A stretch of 64,000 nucleotides of DNA from Achromobacter xylosoxidans (GTDB taxonomy: Bacteria; Pseudomonadota; Gammaproteobacteria; Burkholderiales; Burkholderiaceae_B), in the NCBI RefSeq assembly GCF_002192695.1, contig NZ_MTLG01000086.1:124001-188000 (forward strand), given 5' to 3'. Shown here piece by piece: positions 1 through 9,012 of the stretch (position 1 is its first letter; each line of letters opens with the position of its first letter). The notes beneath the pieces are model-generated. The model saw only the letters and a program-made list of their open reading frames with translations. It ran no database searches and was not told the origin of the DNA. Both the position numbers and the translations under genes were made by a program.

Positions 1-732
1 GCCTTGCCCGCGCAGGCGGACGAACTGGGCGACATCCTCAAGCGCGGCGAGCTGCGCGTCGCGGTGCAGACCTCCGGACCGCTGATGAGCTTCATGGACA
101 AGAGCGGCAAGCGCACCGGCCTGGCGGTGGAAGTGGCCAAGCGCATGGCCGACGACCTGGGGGTGAAACTGGTGCTGCAGGACTATGAGTGGAAGGGCCT
201 GATTCCGGCGCTCTTGTCCGGCAAGGCCGACATGGTGGCGGCCGACATGACGCCCACGCCGCAGCGCGCTGCGCAGGTGCTGTTCTCCACGCCCATGTTC
301 TACGCCGACACCGTGGCGGTGGTGCCGAAGGATTCGCCCTACAAGTCGTACGAGGAACTCAACAAGGACGGCGTGACCGTGGGCGTGCTCGGCGCCAGCA
401 CCTATGCGGAAGTGGGCAAGAAGATGCTGCCCAAGGCCACCATGAAGGAATTCTCGGGCGGCAGCGCGCCGGTCGGCCAGGCCCTGTCCAGCGGCCGCCT
501 GGACGCCGGCATCATGTCGCTGTCCACCGCCAACCAGTTCCTGGTCGACTTCGGCAACCTGCGCGTGCTGGACGGCATCATGGTGCGCGAGCCCCTGGCC
601 TTCGCCGTCGGCCCCAACGCCTTCCGCCTGAAGTTCTGGCTGGACAACTGGCAGACGCTGAAGACGGCCGACAACACGCTGCCCGAACAGGTGAAGTACT
701 GGTACTCCACCGACTGGAAGAAAGACCACTGA
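1..732 (+). CDS. Amino-acid ABC transporter periplasmic binding protein (5' end outside window)
   Basis: Family 3 solute-binding protein that captures a polar amino acid or amine in the periplasm and delivers it to the two permeases encoded next. The frame is open from base 1. The first visible residues, ALPAQA followed by DELGD, look like the end of a signal peptide, so the gene starts upstream of the window. The visible 243 residues have the usual two-lobed pattern (ILKRGELRVAV near the start, then GLAVEVAKRMADDLG, and KADMVAADMTPTPQRA with the ligand-contacting TPTPQR stretch). It ends 4 bases before the first permease, so these genes form one operon. Substrate cannot be read from sequence; the downstream oxidase suggests an amine or amino acid. 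Confidence 0.9.
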   Translation, partial: ALPAQADELGDILKRGELRVAVQTSGPLMSFMDKSGKRTGLAVEVAKRMADDLGVKLVLQDYEWKGLIPALLSGKADMVAADMTPTPQRAAQVLFSTPMFYADTVAVVPKDSPYKSYEELNKDGVTVGVLGASTYAEVGKKMLPKATMKEFSGGSAPVGQALSSGRLDAGIMSLSTANQFLVDFGNLRVLDGIMVREPLAFAVGPNAFRLKFWLDNWQTLKTADNTLPEQVKYWYSTDWKKDH

Positions 733-736
733 GCCC

Positions 737-1429
737 ATGGACTGGCTGCTCGACTTCTATAACTGGCGCATCGTCAGCCAGTACACGGGCCAGTTCGCCA
801 CCGGCCTGGCCAACACCCTGATCGCGGCGGGCGCAAGCCTGGTGCTGTCGGTGCTGGCCGGCATCCCGCTGGCGCTTGCCCATATGTCGCCCCGCGCCGC
901 CGTCTGGCGGCCGGTGGCGGCCTATGTGCAATTCATCCGTTCCACCCCCTTGCTGGTGCAGATCTACCTGGTCTACTACGCGGTGCCCATGCTGGTGCCG
1001 GGCGCCAAGGGCTGGAGCGAGATGCTGCTGGGCATCCTTGCCATGACGCTGCACCATGCGGCCTACATGAGCGAAATCATCCGCGTGGGCATTGAATCCG
1101 TGCCGCGCGGCCAGATCGAAGGCGCCAAGGCCTGCGGCATGAATTACCGCCAGCGCCTGCGCTACGTGGTGCTGCCGCAAGCCTTCGCCAATACGTTGCC
1201 GCCGCTATTGGGCCAGACCGCCGTGCTGATCAAGGACACCTCGCTGCTGTCGCTGATCACGGTGTTCGAACTGGTCGCGGCCGGCGTGCAGATGAACAGC
1301 GACCGCATCGTGCCCAACGAAAGCTTCCTGACCATCGCGGCCGGCTATCTGCTGATCTATGCCTGCATGCTGCTGCTGTCGCGCGGCGTGAGCACCTGGC
1401 TGGCGGGTCCCGCCTGGAACGCGAGGTAA
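737..1429 (+). CDS. Polar amino-acid ABC transporter permease (HisM/HisQ type)
   Basis: Inner-membrane permease of 230 residues with about five hydrophobic segments. The cytoplasmic EAA loop that docks on the ATPase is at about residues 128-149 (EGAKACGMNYRQRLRYVVLP). The N-terminal ANTLIAAGAS stretch and the FIRSTPLLVQIYLVYY segment are typical of the His/Glu/Gln permease family. Start ATG follows the binding-protein stop by 4 bases. It is paired with the next gene, so the complex is probably a heterodimeric channel. No ATP-binding subunit gene is visible downstream; it may lie upstream of the window. Confidence 0.93.
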   Translation: MDWLLDFYNWRIVSQYTGQFATGLANTLIAAGASLVLSVLAGIPLALAHMSPRAAVWRPVAAYVQFIRSTPLLVQIYLVYYAVPMLVPGAKGWSEMLLGILAMTLHHAAYMSEIIRVGIESVPRGQIEGAKACGMNYRQRLRYVVLPQAFANTLPPLLGQTAVLIKDTSLLSLITVFELVAAGVQMNSDRIVPNESFLTIAAGYLLIYACMLLLSRGVSTWLAGPAWNAR

Positions 1430-1431
1430 GC

Positions 1432-2121
1432 ATGCTCGACTCCTATATTTCCACCGCCGGCGTCGTGCTGCCTTTCCTGCTGAAGGGTTTCTGGGAGACC
1501 TTGAAGATCTCCTTCGTGGCGATCATCGCGGGATCCCTGCTGGGCTTCGTGATCGGCGTGATCCGCAGCTACCGGATCCGCGGCGTGCACCAGCTGCTGG
1601 GCCTGTATATCCACATCCTGCGTGGCACGCCGTTCCTGGTGCAGCTCTACATCTTCTATTTCGTGCTGCCCAGTACCGGCATTGAAATGCTGCACTGGGA
1701 TTCCGGCACGGCCGCGTTCGTGTCGCTGTCGGTCTACACCTCCTGCTATGTGGCCGAGATCGTGATGGGCGCGATCCAGGCCGTGCCGCGAGGCCAGACC
1801 GAAGGCGCCATGACGCTGGGCCTGAGGCCGTTCCAGATCCTGCGCCTGGTCATCCTGCCGCAGGCCATGCGTCTGATCGTCCAGCCCATGAGCGGCGTAT
1901 ACGTCATGCTCATCAAAAGCACGGCCATCCTGTCGGTGGTGGGCATCACCGAGCTGACGCGGCAAGGCGAGGTCTTCATCATCACCTTTCCGGCCAAGTC
2001 CTTGTTCATCTACGGCATGATCGCCGCTATCTACTTCATCTACTGCTACCCGCTGCTGCGCCTGGCCAACTGGCTGGAAAAGCGCCTGACGGGCGGCCTG
2101 CAGGGCGCGGGGCTGAATTGA
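1432..2121 (+). CDS. Polar amino-acid ABC transporter permease, second subunit
   Basis: 229-residue partner of the preceding permease, starting 2 bases after its stop. It has the same architecture: an ILRGTPFLVQLYIFYF segment near residues 62-77 and an EAA loop near residues 124-145 (EGAMTLGLRPFQILRLVILP). Together with the binding protein it makes an importer of the 3-TMH polar amino-acid uptake family. The end of the gene overlaps a possible TTG start of the following oxidoreductase, so translation of the two is probably coupled. Confidence 0.93.
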   Translation: MLDSYISTAGVVLPFLLKGFWETLKISFVAIIAGSLLGFVIGVIRSYRIRGVHQLLGLYIHILRGTPFLVQLYIFYFVLPSTGIEMLHWDSGTAAFVSLSVYTSCYVAEIVMGAIQAVPRGQTEGAMTLGLRPFQILRLVILPQAMRLIVQPMSGVYVMLIKSTAILSVVGITELTRQGEVFIITFPAKSLFIYGMIAAIYFIYCYPLLRLANWLEKRLTGGLQGAGLN

Positions 2122-2132
2122 CGCCGACCACC

Positions 2133-3425
2133 ATGGCTTCCGAGTACATCGACACCTACTACAAGCGCACGCTGGCCGACAGTGGCACCCGCTATGCGTC
2201 CCTGTCCGGCGCGTCCAGCACCGATGTTTGCGTGGTCGGGGCGGGACTGGCGGGCCTGTCCGCCGCGCTGGAGCTGGCCCGCCGCGGCCGCGACGTGACC
2301 TTGCTGGAAGGGCGGCGCATTGCCTGGGGCGCGTCCGGGCGCAACGGCGGCTCCGTCTCGCCGGCATTCTCCGCCGGGGCCGACGCCATCAGAAAGCACG
2401 TCGACGAAGACCACTACCGCAAGCTCTACCGACTGTCGATGGAAGGTGTGGAGATCATCCGAAACAACATCCGAGATCTGGATATTGCCGACGCCCGCAA
2501 GGTCGACGGCCGGTTGCGCGTGGTGCGCTACGAGGCGACTGACGCCCTGCGGCAGTGGTGCGACAGCCAGCAACGCGACTTCGGCCGCGACGTGCGCCTC
2601 TTGAGCCGCAGCCAGGTCCGCGAACGTCTGCTGTCCGACGTCTACTTCCAGGGCGTGGAGGACCCCACGTCCTTCCACTTCCACCCGCTGAACTACGCCC
2701 GCGCGCTGGCCCGGGAATGCGCGCGCCTGGGCGTACGCATCCACGAGGACTCGCCTGTCGTACAGGCGTCGCTGGACGGCGCCGTAAAGCGCCTGAAAAC
2801 AGAGCGAGGCCAGATCGATGCCCGCACCGTGGTGCTGGCCACCGGCGGCTACACCGAGGGCGTGGTCCCGGCGCTGCGCCGCGCAATGCTGCCCATCGCC
2901 ACCTACATCATGCTGACCGAGCCATTGGGCGACCGGGTGTGGGAAGCCATCCGCACCACCGCCGCCATCGGCGACGACCGGCGCGCCGGCAACTATTACC
3001 GCGTGCTCGATGGCGGGCGCATCGGCTGGGGCAGTAGAATCACCACCCGTGTCGACGACCCGCCCGATCTGGCGGAGTCGCTGCGCCGCGAGCTCCTCTC
3101 CGTCTACCCCCAATTGCAGGGGCTGCGCGTGGAGACGGCGTGGTCGGGACGCATGGCCTACGCGCGGCATCTGATGCCGCAGATCGGCCAGCTGTCGCCG
3201 GACGTCTGGTACTGCACGGCGTTCGGCGGCCACGGCATGAACACCGCGTCGATCGGCGGGCGGGTGGTCGCCGAAGGCATCGCGGGCGACACCCAGCGCT
3301 ACAAGCTGTTCGCCCCGTTCGGGCTGGCCTGGAACGGCGGCAGCCTGGGCACGGCGGCGGTGCAACTTACTTATTGGTCTTACCAGGCGCGCGACTGGTG
3401 GCGGGAGCGGCGGTCGCGGGCATGA
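2133..3425 (+). CDS. FAD-dependent amine/amino-acid oxidoreductase (PuuB/DadA-like)
   Basis: Flavoprotein of the DAO family, 430 residues from ATG 2133. An in-frame TTG at 2118, overlapping the permease stop, is a possible earlier start. The FAD-binding dinucleotide motif VVGAGLAGLSAALELA lies near residues 34-49 and is followed by GASGRNGG near 66-73, as in gamma-glutamylputrescine oxidase and related enzymes. A C-terminal FGGHGMNTASIGGRVVAEGI segment closes the FAD site. Family knowledge predicts oxidative deamination of a secondary or primary amine with release of an aldehyde or ketone. Context (importer upstream, PuuR-like regulator downstream) suggests it oxidises the imported compound. 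The exact substrate is not determined. Confidence 0.82.
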   Translation: MASEYIDTYYKRTLADSGTRYASLSGASSTDVCVVGAGLAGLSAALELARRGRDVTLLEGRRIAWGASGRNGGSVSPAFSAGADAIRKHVDEDHYRKLYRLSMEGVEIIRNNIRDLDIADARKVDGRLRVVRYEATDALRQWCDSQQRDFGRDVRLLSRSQVRERLLSDVYFQGVEDPTSFHFHPLNYARALARECARLGVRIHEDSPVVQASLDGAVKRLKTERGQIDARTVVLATGGYTEGVVPALRRAMLPIATYIMLTEPLGDRVWEAIRTTAAIGDDRRAGNYYRVLDGGRIGWGSRITTRVDDPPDLAESLRRELLSVYPQLQGLRVETAWSGRMAYARHLMPQIGQLSPDVWYCTAFGGHGMNTASIGGRVVAEGIAGDTQRYKLFAPFGLAWNGGSLGTAAVQLTYWSYQARDWWRERRSRA

Positions 3426-3437
3426 CAGGGTGCATAG

Positions 3438-4022
3438 ATGGAAGGCAACAAACAGAGCGTGTTGGCACAACGGCTGCGAGCCTTGCGCCAGGCGCGGGCA
3501 TGGACCTTGAAGCAGGCGGCCGCGGCCACCGGCGTGTCCGCGTCCACGTTGTCCAAGATCGAGAACAGCCTGCTGTCGCCCACCTATGACAACCTGATCA
3601 AGATCGCGGCCGGCCTGGAACTGGACGTGGCCGAACTCTTCATCGCGTCCGACGCCCACATGGGCACCGGCCGCCGCAGCCTGAGCCGCCAGGGGGAAGG
3701 GCGCCAGTACGAAACCCCGTACTACGACCACCGCCTGCTGTGCACCGCGCTGTCGCACAAGCGCATGATGCCGTTCCATACCCGCGTCAAGGCCCGTTCC
3801 TTCGACGAGTTCCACGACTGGAGCCGCCACCGCGGCGAGGAATTCGTCTACGTCCTGGAAGGCGAGGTCGAGCTCTACACCGAGTTCTACGAGCCCGCCC
3901 GCCTGAAGGCAGGGGAGAGCTTCTATATAGACAGCCGCATGGGCCACCGGGTGATCAGCCTGAGCCCGGAGGATGCGCTGGTGCTGTGGGTGTCGACCCA
4001 TGCGGACATAGGCGAAGAGTAG
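3438..4022 (+). CDS. XRE-family HTH regulator with C-terminal cupin (PuuR-like)
   Basis: 194-residue transcriptional regulator. Residues about 9-68 form a helix-turn-helix (LKQAAAATGVSASTLSKIEN, then SPTYDNLIKIAAGLELDV). Residues about 110-190 form a cupin barrel (HRGEEFVYVLEGEVELY and MGHRVISLSPEDALVLWVST) that probably senses a small ligand. This architecture is that of PuuR and related repressors of amine and amino-acid catabolic operons. It starts 12 bases after the oxidase stop and is likely the operon's own regulator, acting by autoregulation; no operator was identified inside the window. Confidence 0.85.
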   Translation: MEGNKQSVLAQRLRALRQARAWTLKQAAAATGVSASTLSKIENSLLSPTYDNLIKIAAGLELDVAELFIASDAHMGTGRRSLSRQGEGRQYETPYYDHRLLCTALSHKRMMPFHTRVKARSFDEFHDWSRHRGEEFVYVLEGEVELYTEFYEPARLKAGESFYIDSRMGHRVISLSPEDALVLWVSTHADIGEE

Positions 4023-4117
4023 GGGCCAAACCCCGGTATGGCGGGCCGGGCGCCCAAGCCGCCCGCAACAAGGTAAAATGCGGCGCCCGGATCCTTTCCG
4101 GGCCATCACCACATCGC

Positions 4118-4194
4118 GCGGCAGTAGCTCAGCTGGATAGAGCACGGGCCTTCTAAGCCCGGGGTCGGGGGTTCGAGCCCCTCCTGCCGCGCCA
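4118..4194 (+). tRNA. tRNA-Arg (anticodon TCT)
   Basis: A full cloverleaf is readable. Acceptor stem GCGGCAG (4118-4124) pairs with CTGCCGC (4184-4190). The anticodon stem is CGGGC/GCCCG with loop CTTCTAA, giving anticodon TCT (Arg, codon AGA). The T arm is GGGGG-TTCGAGC-CCCTC with one G-T wobble, and CCA is encoded at 4192-4194. A TAAAAT box at 4074-4079 could be the -10 element. The downstream hairpin at 4255-4287 is a plausible terminator. Confidence 0.95.
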
Positions 4195-4254
4195 GAATCT
4201 CCACTGGAATCAAGCGCTTACAATGACGCGTACCCCGGCGGGGTACAAACAAGC

Positions 4255-4287
4255 AAGCCCCGACACGGATATTCCCGTCGGGGCTTT
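4255..4287 (+). terminator. Rho-independent terminator downstream of tRNA-Arg
   Basis: Perfect 10-bp stem AAGCCCCGAC (4255-4264) and GTCGGGGCTT (4277-4286) with a 12-base loop, ending in TTTCT. It lies about 60 bases after the tRNA and upstream of the convergent hicB gene. Confidence 0.8.
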
Positions 4288-4315
4288 CTGCTGAGTGAAT
4301 CCGACTCTACATGCT

Positions 4316-4711
4316 TCATCTGGCTGTCATGGCGAGATGCGCGATATAGCTGCTGCAGCTTTCACCTGCGGCGCGAGCGCGGTCATCCAAGTGCTTGAGA
4401 ATGCGGCGCGGAATGGTGATGTTCACGCGCTCAACAGTTTCATTGAGGACCGCAGGATCTACATCAGCAATCGCCCAAATCCAGTTTGCAAATTCCGGAT
4501 TGGCTTGATGATTGGCAATACTGGTTGCCGGAGGAATGGGATCGCCGGAGTCGATGGCCATTTCAATCCACAATTCAATGGCTTCCTTGGCGTTTTCGAT
4601 GGCTTGGTCAATCCCTTCGTCCGCTGCCGAGAAGCAGCCGGGCAGATCAGGGACCACGCCCCCCCATGCGTGAGTGTCGCTGCCGGGTTCAATGGCAATG
4701 GGATATTTCAC
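4316..4711 (-). CDS. hicB: HicB-family antitoxin, orphaned
   Basis: 131-residue protein. The N-terminal partial RNase-H-like HicB domain (KYPIAIEPG, then GVVPDLPGCFSAADEGIDQA) is followed by a C-terminal ribbon-helix-helix region (ERVNITIPRRILKHLDDRAR). A longer reading frame opens at an ATG at 4735, but AAGGAG lies inside it at 4726-4721, 9 bases before a GTG at 4711. The GTG (protein VKYPIAIEP) therefore looks like the true start. HicB antitoxins neutralise HicA mRNA interferases and autoregulate the operon. Here only a damaged hicA precedes it, so the antitoxin stands alone. Confidence 0.85.
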   Translation of the reverse strand: MKYPIAIEPGSDTHAWGGVVPDLPGCFSAADEGIDQAIENAKEAIELWIEMAIDSGDPIPPATSIANHQANPEFANWIWAIADVDPAVLNETVERVNITIPRRILKHLDDRARAAGESCSSYIAHLAMTAR

Positions 4712-4772
4712 TTTAGTGTGCTCCTTGTGTGGCATGGTCTAGCAGGCCTCGGATTGCTCCGGGGGCTGTGCC

Positions 4773-4886
4773 TCACTTCAAACCAGCTGCTTTGAGGATG
4801 CTGTTTAGTAGTCCGATGCCGAGGTCCTTTTTAGGGTGAGGGACGCTGATATGGCCGGGACTTTTTGTTTACCCTTTCACTACCCA
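4773..4886 (-). pseudogene. hicA: Truncated hicA toxin remnant
   Basis: Reading leftward, the frame ends in TKSPGHISVPHPKKDLGIGL followed by LNSILKAAGLK and stop. This is the characteristic C-terminal half of HicA. Immediately before TKSPG is a TAA (4871-4869), and before that WVVKG, which resembles the W-x-VKG part of HicA just ahead of its GSHHQF catalytic-histidine motif. That motif is missing and the N-terminus runs into the 3' end of xdhC. The pattern suggests an internal deletion plus loss of the start, so no active toxin is expected. The order hicA-hicB is the usual one. Confidence 0.7.
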
Positions 4887-4897
4887 GGGCGCGATGC

Positions 4898-5938
4898 TCA
4901 TGGCGTCAGGGGTTGGGTCATCACCGCGGGACAGTGTGCTCCAGGTAGCACCCGGCAAGAACCATCGATGGCGGCAGGCAATCCAACCCCGTTCTTGACG
5001 GCAAGTATCTCCGCCATGATGCTCACCGCGATTTCCGCGGGCGTCCTGCTGCCGATGTGGATGCCGACTGGCGCATGCAGCCGTTCCAGGGATGCGGCGG
5101 TTTCGCCGAAGTGCTCCATGAACCGTTGCCTGCGGATGCCCGTATTGCGGCGTGAACCGATGGCGCCCACGTAAAACGCCGGGCTGTGTAGCGCTTCCAA
5201 TAGCGCGAGATCGTCCAGCTTGGGATCGTGGCTCAAGGCGACGATGCAGGTGCGCGTGTCGGGGGCCAGCGCCAGCACGGCGTCATCGGGCATCTCCCGG
5301 GTGATGTGCACGCCGGGCACGGACCAGCTGCCCGCGTGTTCCCCGCGCGGATCGCAGACTGTCACGGCAAAGTCGTTGAACAAGGCCATGGTGGCCAGGT
5401 ATTCCGCCAATGCGCCAGCGCCGATGAGCAGCATCCGGTACTGCGGCCCCAGCGTGGAACAAAGCGTCGCGCCGTCGAATTGCACCGCGGCGGGCGTCGA
5501 GGACGGCGCCAATGTCACCGCCCCGGTGGCTACGTCAACGGTGCGCTGGACCAACTGGCCGGACTCGAGCCGCCGGACCAGGGCATCCAGCGTTTCGGAG
5601 TCCGGCTGGAACTCCAGCAGCAGCTCCAGGGTGCCGCCGCAAGGCAGTCCGAACCGGCGCGCTTCGTCGGCTTCGATCCCGTAGCGCACCAGTTCAGGCG
5701 CGCCTCGCGCAATGGCGCCTGTGCCATAGGCGCGGGTGTATCGATGAATCAGGTCGTCTTCGATGCACCCGCCGGAAACAGAGCCGACGCAGCGCCCGTC
5801 TTCGCGTAGCGCCATCATGGAGCCGACGGGGCGCGGGGAGGAGCCCCAGGTCTTGACCACCGTGGCCAGCAGCAGCCTGTGCCCGTCCATCAGCCAGGCG
5901 CGGGCTTCGCGCAACACGCGGACGTCGACCGTCTCCAT
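4898..5938 (-). CDS. xdhC: XdhC-family molybdenum cofactor maturation protein
   Basis: 346-residue XdhC-like protein, which in the family binds molybdopterin, presents it to the sulfurase and inserts the sulfurated cofactor into xanthine-dehydrogenase-type enzymes. The N-terminal signature WGSSPRPVGSMM, then VGSVSGGCIEDDL, is at residues 31-62. The C-terminal Rossmann domain contains LLIGAGALAEYLA and YVGAIGSRRNT. The start is taken at ATG 5938 (METVDVRVL), 2 bases after the upstream large-subunit stop. It is the last gene of a three-gene operon with the two enzyme subunits, which fits a dedicated chaperone. Confidence 0.9.
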   Translation of the reverse strand: METVDVRVLREARAWLMDGHRLLLATVVKTWGSSPRPVGSMMALREDGRCVGSVSGGCIEDDLIHRYTRAYGTGAIARGAPELVRYGIEADEARRFGLPCGGTLELLLEFQPDSETLDALVRRLESGQLVQRTVDVATGAVTLAPSSTPAAVQFDGATLCSTLGPQYRMLLIGAGALAEYLATMALFNDFAVTVCDPRGEHAGSWSVPGVHITREMPDDAVLALAPDTRTCIVALSHDPKLDDLALLEALHSPAFYVGAIGSRRNTGIRRQRFMEHFGETAASLERLHAPVGIHIGSRTPAEIAVSIMAEILAVKNGVGLPAAIDGSCRVLPGAHCPAVMTQPLTP

Positions 5939-5940
5939 GC

Positions 5941-8232
5941 CTAGGCCACCCTGCGCACCGGCAGGCTGCGGATCCGCTTGCCGGTGGCGGCAAAGATGGC
6001 GTTGCACAGCGCGGGCGCCACGGGTGGAACCGGCGGCTCGCCCACGCCGCCCGGAGGCAGGGTGTGATCGTCGTTGACCAGATGCGTGCGGATCACGCGC
6101 GGCGAGGCATTGTGGCGCAGCACTTCATAGTCGTGGAAGTTGCTCTGCTTCACGCGGCCGCGTTCGAACGTAATCTCGCTGGCAAGGGCAAGGCCCAGGC
6201 CCATGATGGCGCCGCCCTCCATCTGCGCGCGGATGCGTTCGGGGTTGATTTGCGGGCCGCAGTCCATCGCCATGTCCACGGCCACCACGCGCACCTCGCC
6301 TTTTGCGTCCACGGCCACCTCGACCACGGTGGCGGTGTAGCTCATGAAGCTGTAGCAGAATGCCAGCCCGAGGCCATGGCCCTGGGGCAGTGTCCTGCCC
6401 CATTCCGCGCCTTTGCAGGCCGCTTCGATCACGCCGCGCAGGCGGCCCGTGTCATAGGGGTAGCGCTCGGGGGACTCGGAGTAATTCCAGGTGTCGGCCA
6501 TCGTGCCCGGGTCGATCCTGCGCGCCGGGCCGATGAGGTCGAGCGCGAAATCCTTGGGGTCCTTGCCCGCGCGGTGGGCCAACTCGGCAATGAAGCACTG
6601 GGCCGCGTAGGCATGCGGAATGTTGGCCACCGAACGGAACCAGCCGATGCGGGCATGGGCCTCCACTTCGGCCGTTTCCACCCGGACGTTGGGAATGCGG
6701 TACGGCATGTTGATGGCCGACATGGCCGATTCGAATAGCTGCTGGCCCTTGGCGCCTTCGGAGAACAGCGAGGCGATGGTGGGGGCGGCGCTACGGTGCA
6801 GCCAGGACTGGACCTGGCCGCTCTGGTCCAGGACCGCCTCCAGGCGCTCGACCGACACGGTATGCAGGTAGTCATGATGAATGTCGTCCTCGCGAGTCCA
6901 CACCAGCTTGACTGGCGTGCCTTCGGGCATGGCGCGGGCGACGATGGCGGCCTCGTCCACGAAATCGGGCTTGGACTTGCGGCCGAACCCGCCGCCCAGC
7001 AGCAAGACATTGACCGTGACCTTGGCGGGCTCCAGTTTCAACCGGGCGGCGACGGCATCGCGCGCGGCGATGGGGTTCTGGATCGACGTCCAGACCTCGG
7101 CGCGGCCATCCCGGATCCGGACGGTGGCCGCCGGCGGTTCCATCGAGGCATGGGCCAGATGGGGAACGTAGTACTCCGCGGCGACGCGCTCGGCTTCGGG
7201 CGCCTTGGCCCAGGCTTGCGCGGCATCGCCCTGGCTGCGCATGGTCTTGCCGGGCTTGCGCGCCGCCAATTCCAGCGTCTGGCGGTAGGCGCTTGAGTCA
7301 TAACTGCCGTTGGGGCCGTCGTCCCATTCGATTTCCAGCGCGTCGCGGCCTTGGCGGGCCGCCCAGGTGTTGCGCGCGACGATTGCGACGCCGCCCAGGG
7401 GCTGGAACGCGGGCGCCCCTTGCATAGGCGGAATCTCCACGACCTTCAGCACGCCGGGCACGGCCAGCGCCTTGGCGCTGTCGAGACGGCGCAGCTTGCC
7501 GCCGACGACAGGAGGACGCGCGACGACGGCATAGACCATGCCGGGCAGGCGCATATCCATGCCGTAGCTCGCCTGGCCCTTGCCGATGGCCTCCAGGTCC
7601 ACCAGGCGCACCTGGTCCTTCCCGATATAGCGGAACTCGGCCCGATCCTTGAGTTTGAGCGCATCGCCTGCGGGAACCGGCTGTTTGGCCGCGTCCGCCG
7701 CCAGTTCGCCATAAGTCAACCGGCGCCCGGAGGGCTGGTGCAGCACTTCATGCTGCACCGCCTTGACCTCGGCCACGGGAACCGACCAGCGCGCCGCCGC
7801 CGCGGCTTCGAGCATCTGGCGGGCGGCCGCGCCGACGCGCCGCATGGGCATCAGGAAGTGGCGCACGCTGCGCGAGCCATCCACGTTCTGGTTGCCGTAG
7901 CGCACTTCATCGGCCTGCGCCTGTATGACTTTCACGCGCTCCCAGCGCGCTTCCATTTCGTCGGCCACCACCATGGGCAGGCTGGTGCGCACGCCCGTGC
8001 CCATTTCGGCGCGGTGCGCGACGATGGTGACGGTGCCGTCCGCGGCGATGCTGACGAAAACTAGCGGATCGTCGACGGTGCCGCCGGGCATGCTGTCAGC
8101 GCCGTACTTCTGGGCGGGAGGCTCGGCGGCCCAGGCTGTCGAGACCAAACCCCTGGCCGTGACCGTCAGGGTGAGCGCGCCCAAGGCGCCCTGCAGAAAG
8201 CCGCGCCGGGAAAGTTGAGCAGTGTGCGTCAT
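5941..8232 (-). CDS. Molybdopterin-binding large subunit of a Tat-exported hydroxylase (isoquinoline oxidoreductase beta type)
   Basis: 763 residues. An N-terminal twin-arginine signal ([17 protein letters not shown]) ends near AWA, so the enzyme is exported folded to the periplasm. Cofactor regions are recognisable: [17 protein letters not shown] in the middle and [12 protein letters not shown] near the C-terminus, where the GVGE glutamate is the catalytic base of this family. It starts ATG 8232, overlapping the small-subunit stop by ATGA. There is no FAD subunit gene nearby, which matches the two-subunit IorAB/aldehyde-dehydrogenase type that passes electrons to a cytochrome. Substrate may be an N-heterocycle or an aldehyde. 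Confidence 0.88.
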   Translation of the reverse strand: MTHTAQLSRRGFLQGALGALTLTVTARGLVSTAWAAEPPAQKYGADSMPGGTVDDPLVFVSIAADGTVTIVAHRAEMGTGVRTSLPMVVADEMEARWERVKVIQAQADEVRYGNQNVDGSRSVRHFLMPMRRVGAAARQMLEAAAAARWSVPVAEVKAVQHEVLHQPSGRRLTYGELAADAAKQPVPAGDALKLKDRAEFRYIGKDQVRLVDLEAIGKGQASYGMDMRLPGMVYAVVARPPVVGGKLRRLDSAKALAVPGVLKVVEIPPMQGAPAFQPLGGVAIVARNTWAARQGRDALEIEWDDGPNGSYDSSAYRQTLELAARKPGKTMRSQGDAAQAWAKAPEAERVAAEYYVPHLAHASMEPPAATVRIRDGRAEVWTSIQNPIAARDAVAARLKLEPAKVTVNVLLLGGGFGRKSKPDFVDEAAIVARAMPEGTPVKLVWTREDDIHHDYLHTVSVERLEAVLDQSGQVQSWLHRSAAPTIASLFSEGAKGQQLFESAMSAINMPYRIPNVRVETAEVEAHARIGWFRSVANIPHAYAAQCFIAELAHRAGKDPKDFALDLIGPARRIDPGTMADTWNYSESPERYPYDTGRLRGVIEAACKGAEWGRTLPQGHGLGLAFCYSFMSYTATVVEVAVDAKGEVRVVAVDMAMDCGPQINPERIRAQMEGGAIMGLGLALASEITFERGRVKQSNFHDYEVLRHNASPRVIRTHLVNDDHTLPPGGVGEPPVPPVAPALCNAIFAATGKRIRSLPVRRVA

Positions 8233-8702
8233 TGCTTGCCTCCCTGGGCCAGGAGCTTGGCAGCCTGCTGGATGGCTGCGCGGATGCGGGGGTAGGTGCC
8301 GCAACGGCAGATATTGCCGCTCATGGCGTCCTCGATGTCTTGATCCGTCGGCTGCGCCGAGACCTTGAGCAGGCTTACCGCGGTCATGATCTGGCCCGCC
8401 TGGCAGTAGCCGCATTGGGCCACGTTCTGTTCTATCCAGGCTTGCTGCACCGCCCGGCCGACCGCATCCGCCTCCATCCCTTCGATGGTCGTGATGCTGT
8501 GGCCAGCCACGGCGGAGAGCGGGGTGACACAGGACCGGATCGGCGCGCCGTCCATGTGCACGGTACAGGCGCCGCACAATGCCATGCCGCACCCGAATTT
8601 GGTGCCGGTCATGCCGAGTTCATCCCGTAACGTCCAGAGCAAGGGTGTTTCGCCCGGGACGTTGATATCCTTGGCCTGGCCGTTGATTTGAAGTTGGGTC
8701 AT
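8229..8702 (-). CDS. [2Fe-2S] small subunit of the molybdenum hydroxylase (isoquinoline oxidoreductase alpha type)
   Basis: 157 residues with two [2Fe-2S] sites. The plant-ferredoxin-type cluster is held by C38, C43, C46 and C58 ([11 protein letters not shown]...C). The second cluster is held by C97, C100, C132 and C134 ([10 protein letters not shown] and [11 protein letters not shown]). It shuttles electrons from the molybdenum centre in the large subunit. It has no signal peptide of its own; export would be by hitch-hiking on the Tat signal of its partner. First gene of the leftward operon, with ATGA coupling to the large subunit. The region upstream carries the repeats at 8777-8810. Confidence 0.92.
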   Translation of the reverse strand: MTQLQINGQAKDINVPGETPLLWTLRDELGMTGTKFGCGMALCGACTVHMDGAPIRSCVTPLSAVAGHSITTIEGMEADAVGRAVQQAWIEQNVAQCGYCQAGQIMTAVSLLKVSAQPTDQDIEDAMSGNICRCGTYPRIRAAIQQAAKLLAQGGKQ

Positions 8703-9012
8703 GGAGGAATCCTTGGAGGGCGGGCATGGCAGGAGAAAGCTTGCCTGAATCGTGAGTGAATCACTTCTTTAAATCGGAATTCTGCCTAAAAATTCAAGAA
8801 TCCTGCCTAATTGTTCTAAACAGAACTCAAGCGCGAAGCGCCTGAGCCGGTGGCGGGAGTGCGTTGCGTCCGATTGACTTCTTATTGCAACCGCTGCCGC
8901 GATGCATTGACGGCTACCCTGTCACCTCCCATACCAGCATCTCCGCTGGCCTTCCCCGGTGCTCGATCCAGGCCTAGCCTGTCGTCTCTTTCATCCCCGA
9001 CAGGAGACCCCT
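8703..9012. other. Intergenic region between the divergent hydroxylase operon and OsmC gene
   Basis: 310 bases with no credible gene. It has an A+T-rich core at about 8765-8825 holding two 13-base direct repeats (separate entry). On the minus strand a TTGAAT (8796-8791) lies 17-18 bases before an ATTTAAA stretch, so a promoter for the hydroxylase operon probably sits here. An AGTGA-A-TCACT palindrome is at 8754-8764. Confidence 0.6.
8777..8810. promoter_or_regulatory. Paired 13-base direct repeats, candidate operator
   Basis: GAATTCTGCCTAA (8777-8789) and GAATCCTGCCTAA (8798-8810) differ at one base. They are offset by exactly 21 bases, two helical turns, so a protein would see them on the same DNA face. 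They overlap the presumed -35 side of the leftward promoter of the hydroxylase operon. Confidence 0.55.

Noticed and set aside
2046..4145. Long leftward open frame opposite the oxidase and regulator genes
   Set aside because: Low-complexity His/Gln/Arg translation with no domain; an antisense shadow of well-supported rightward genes.
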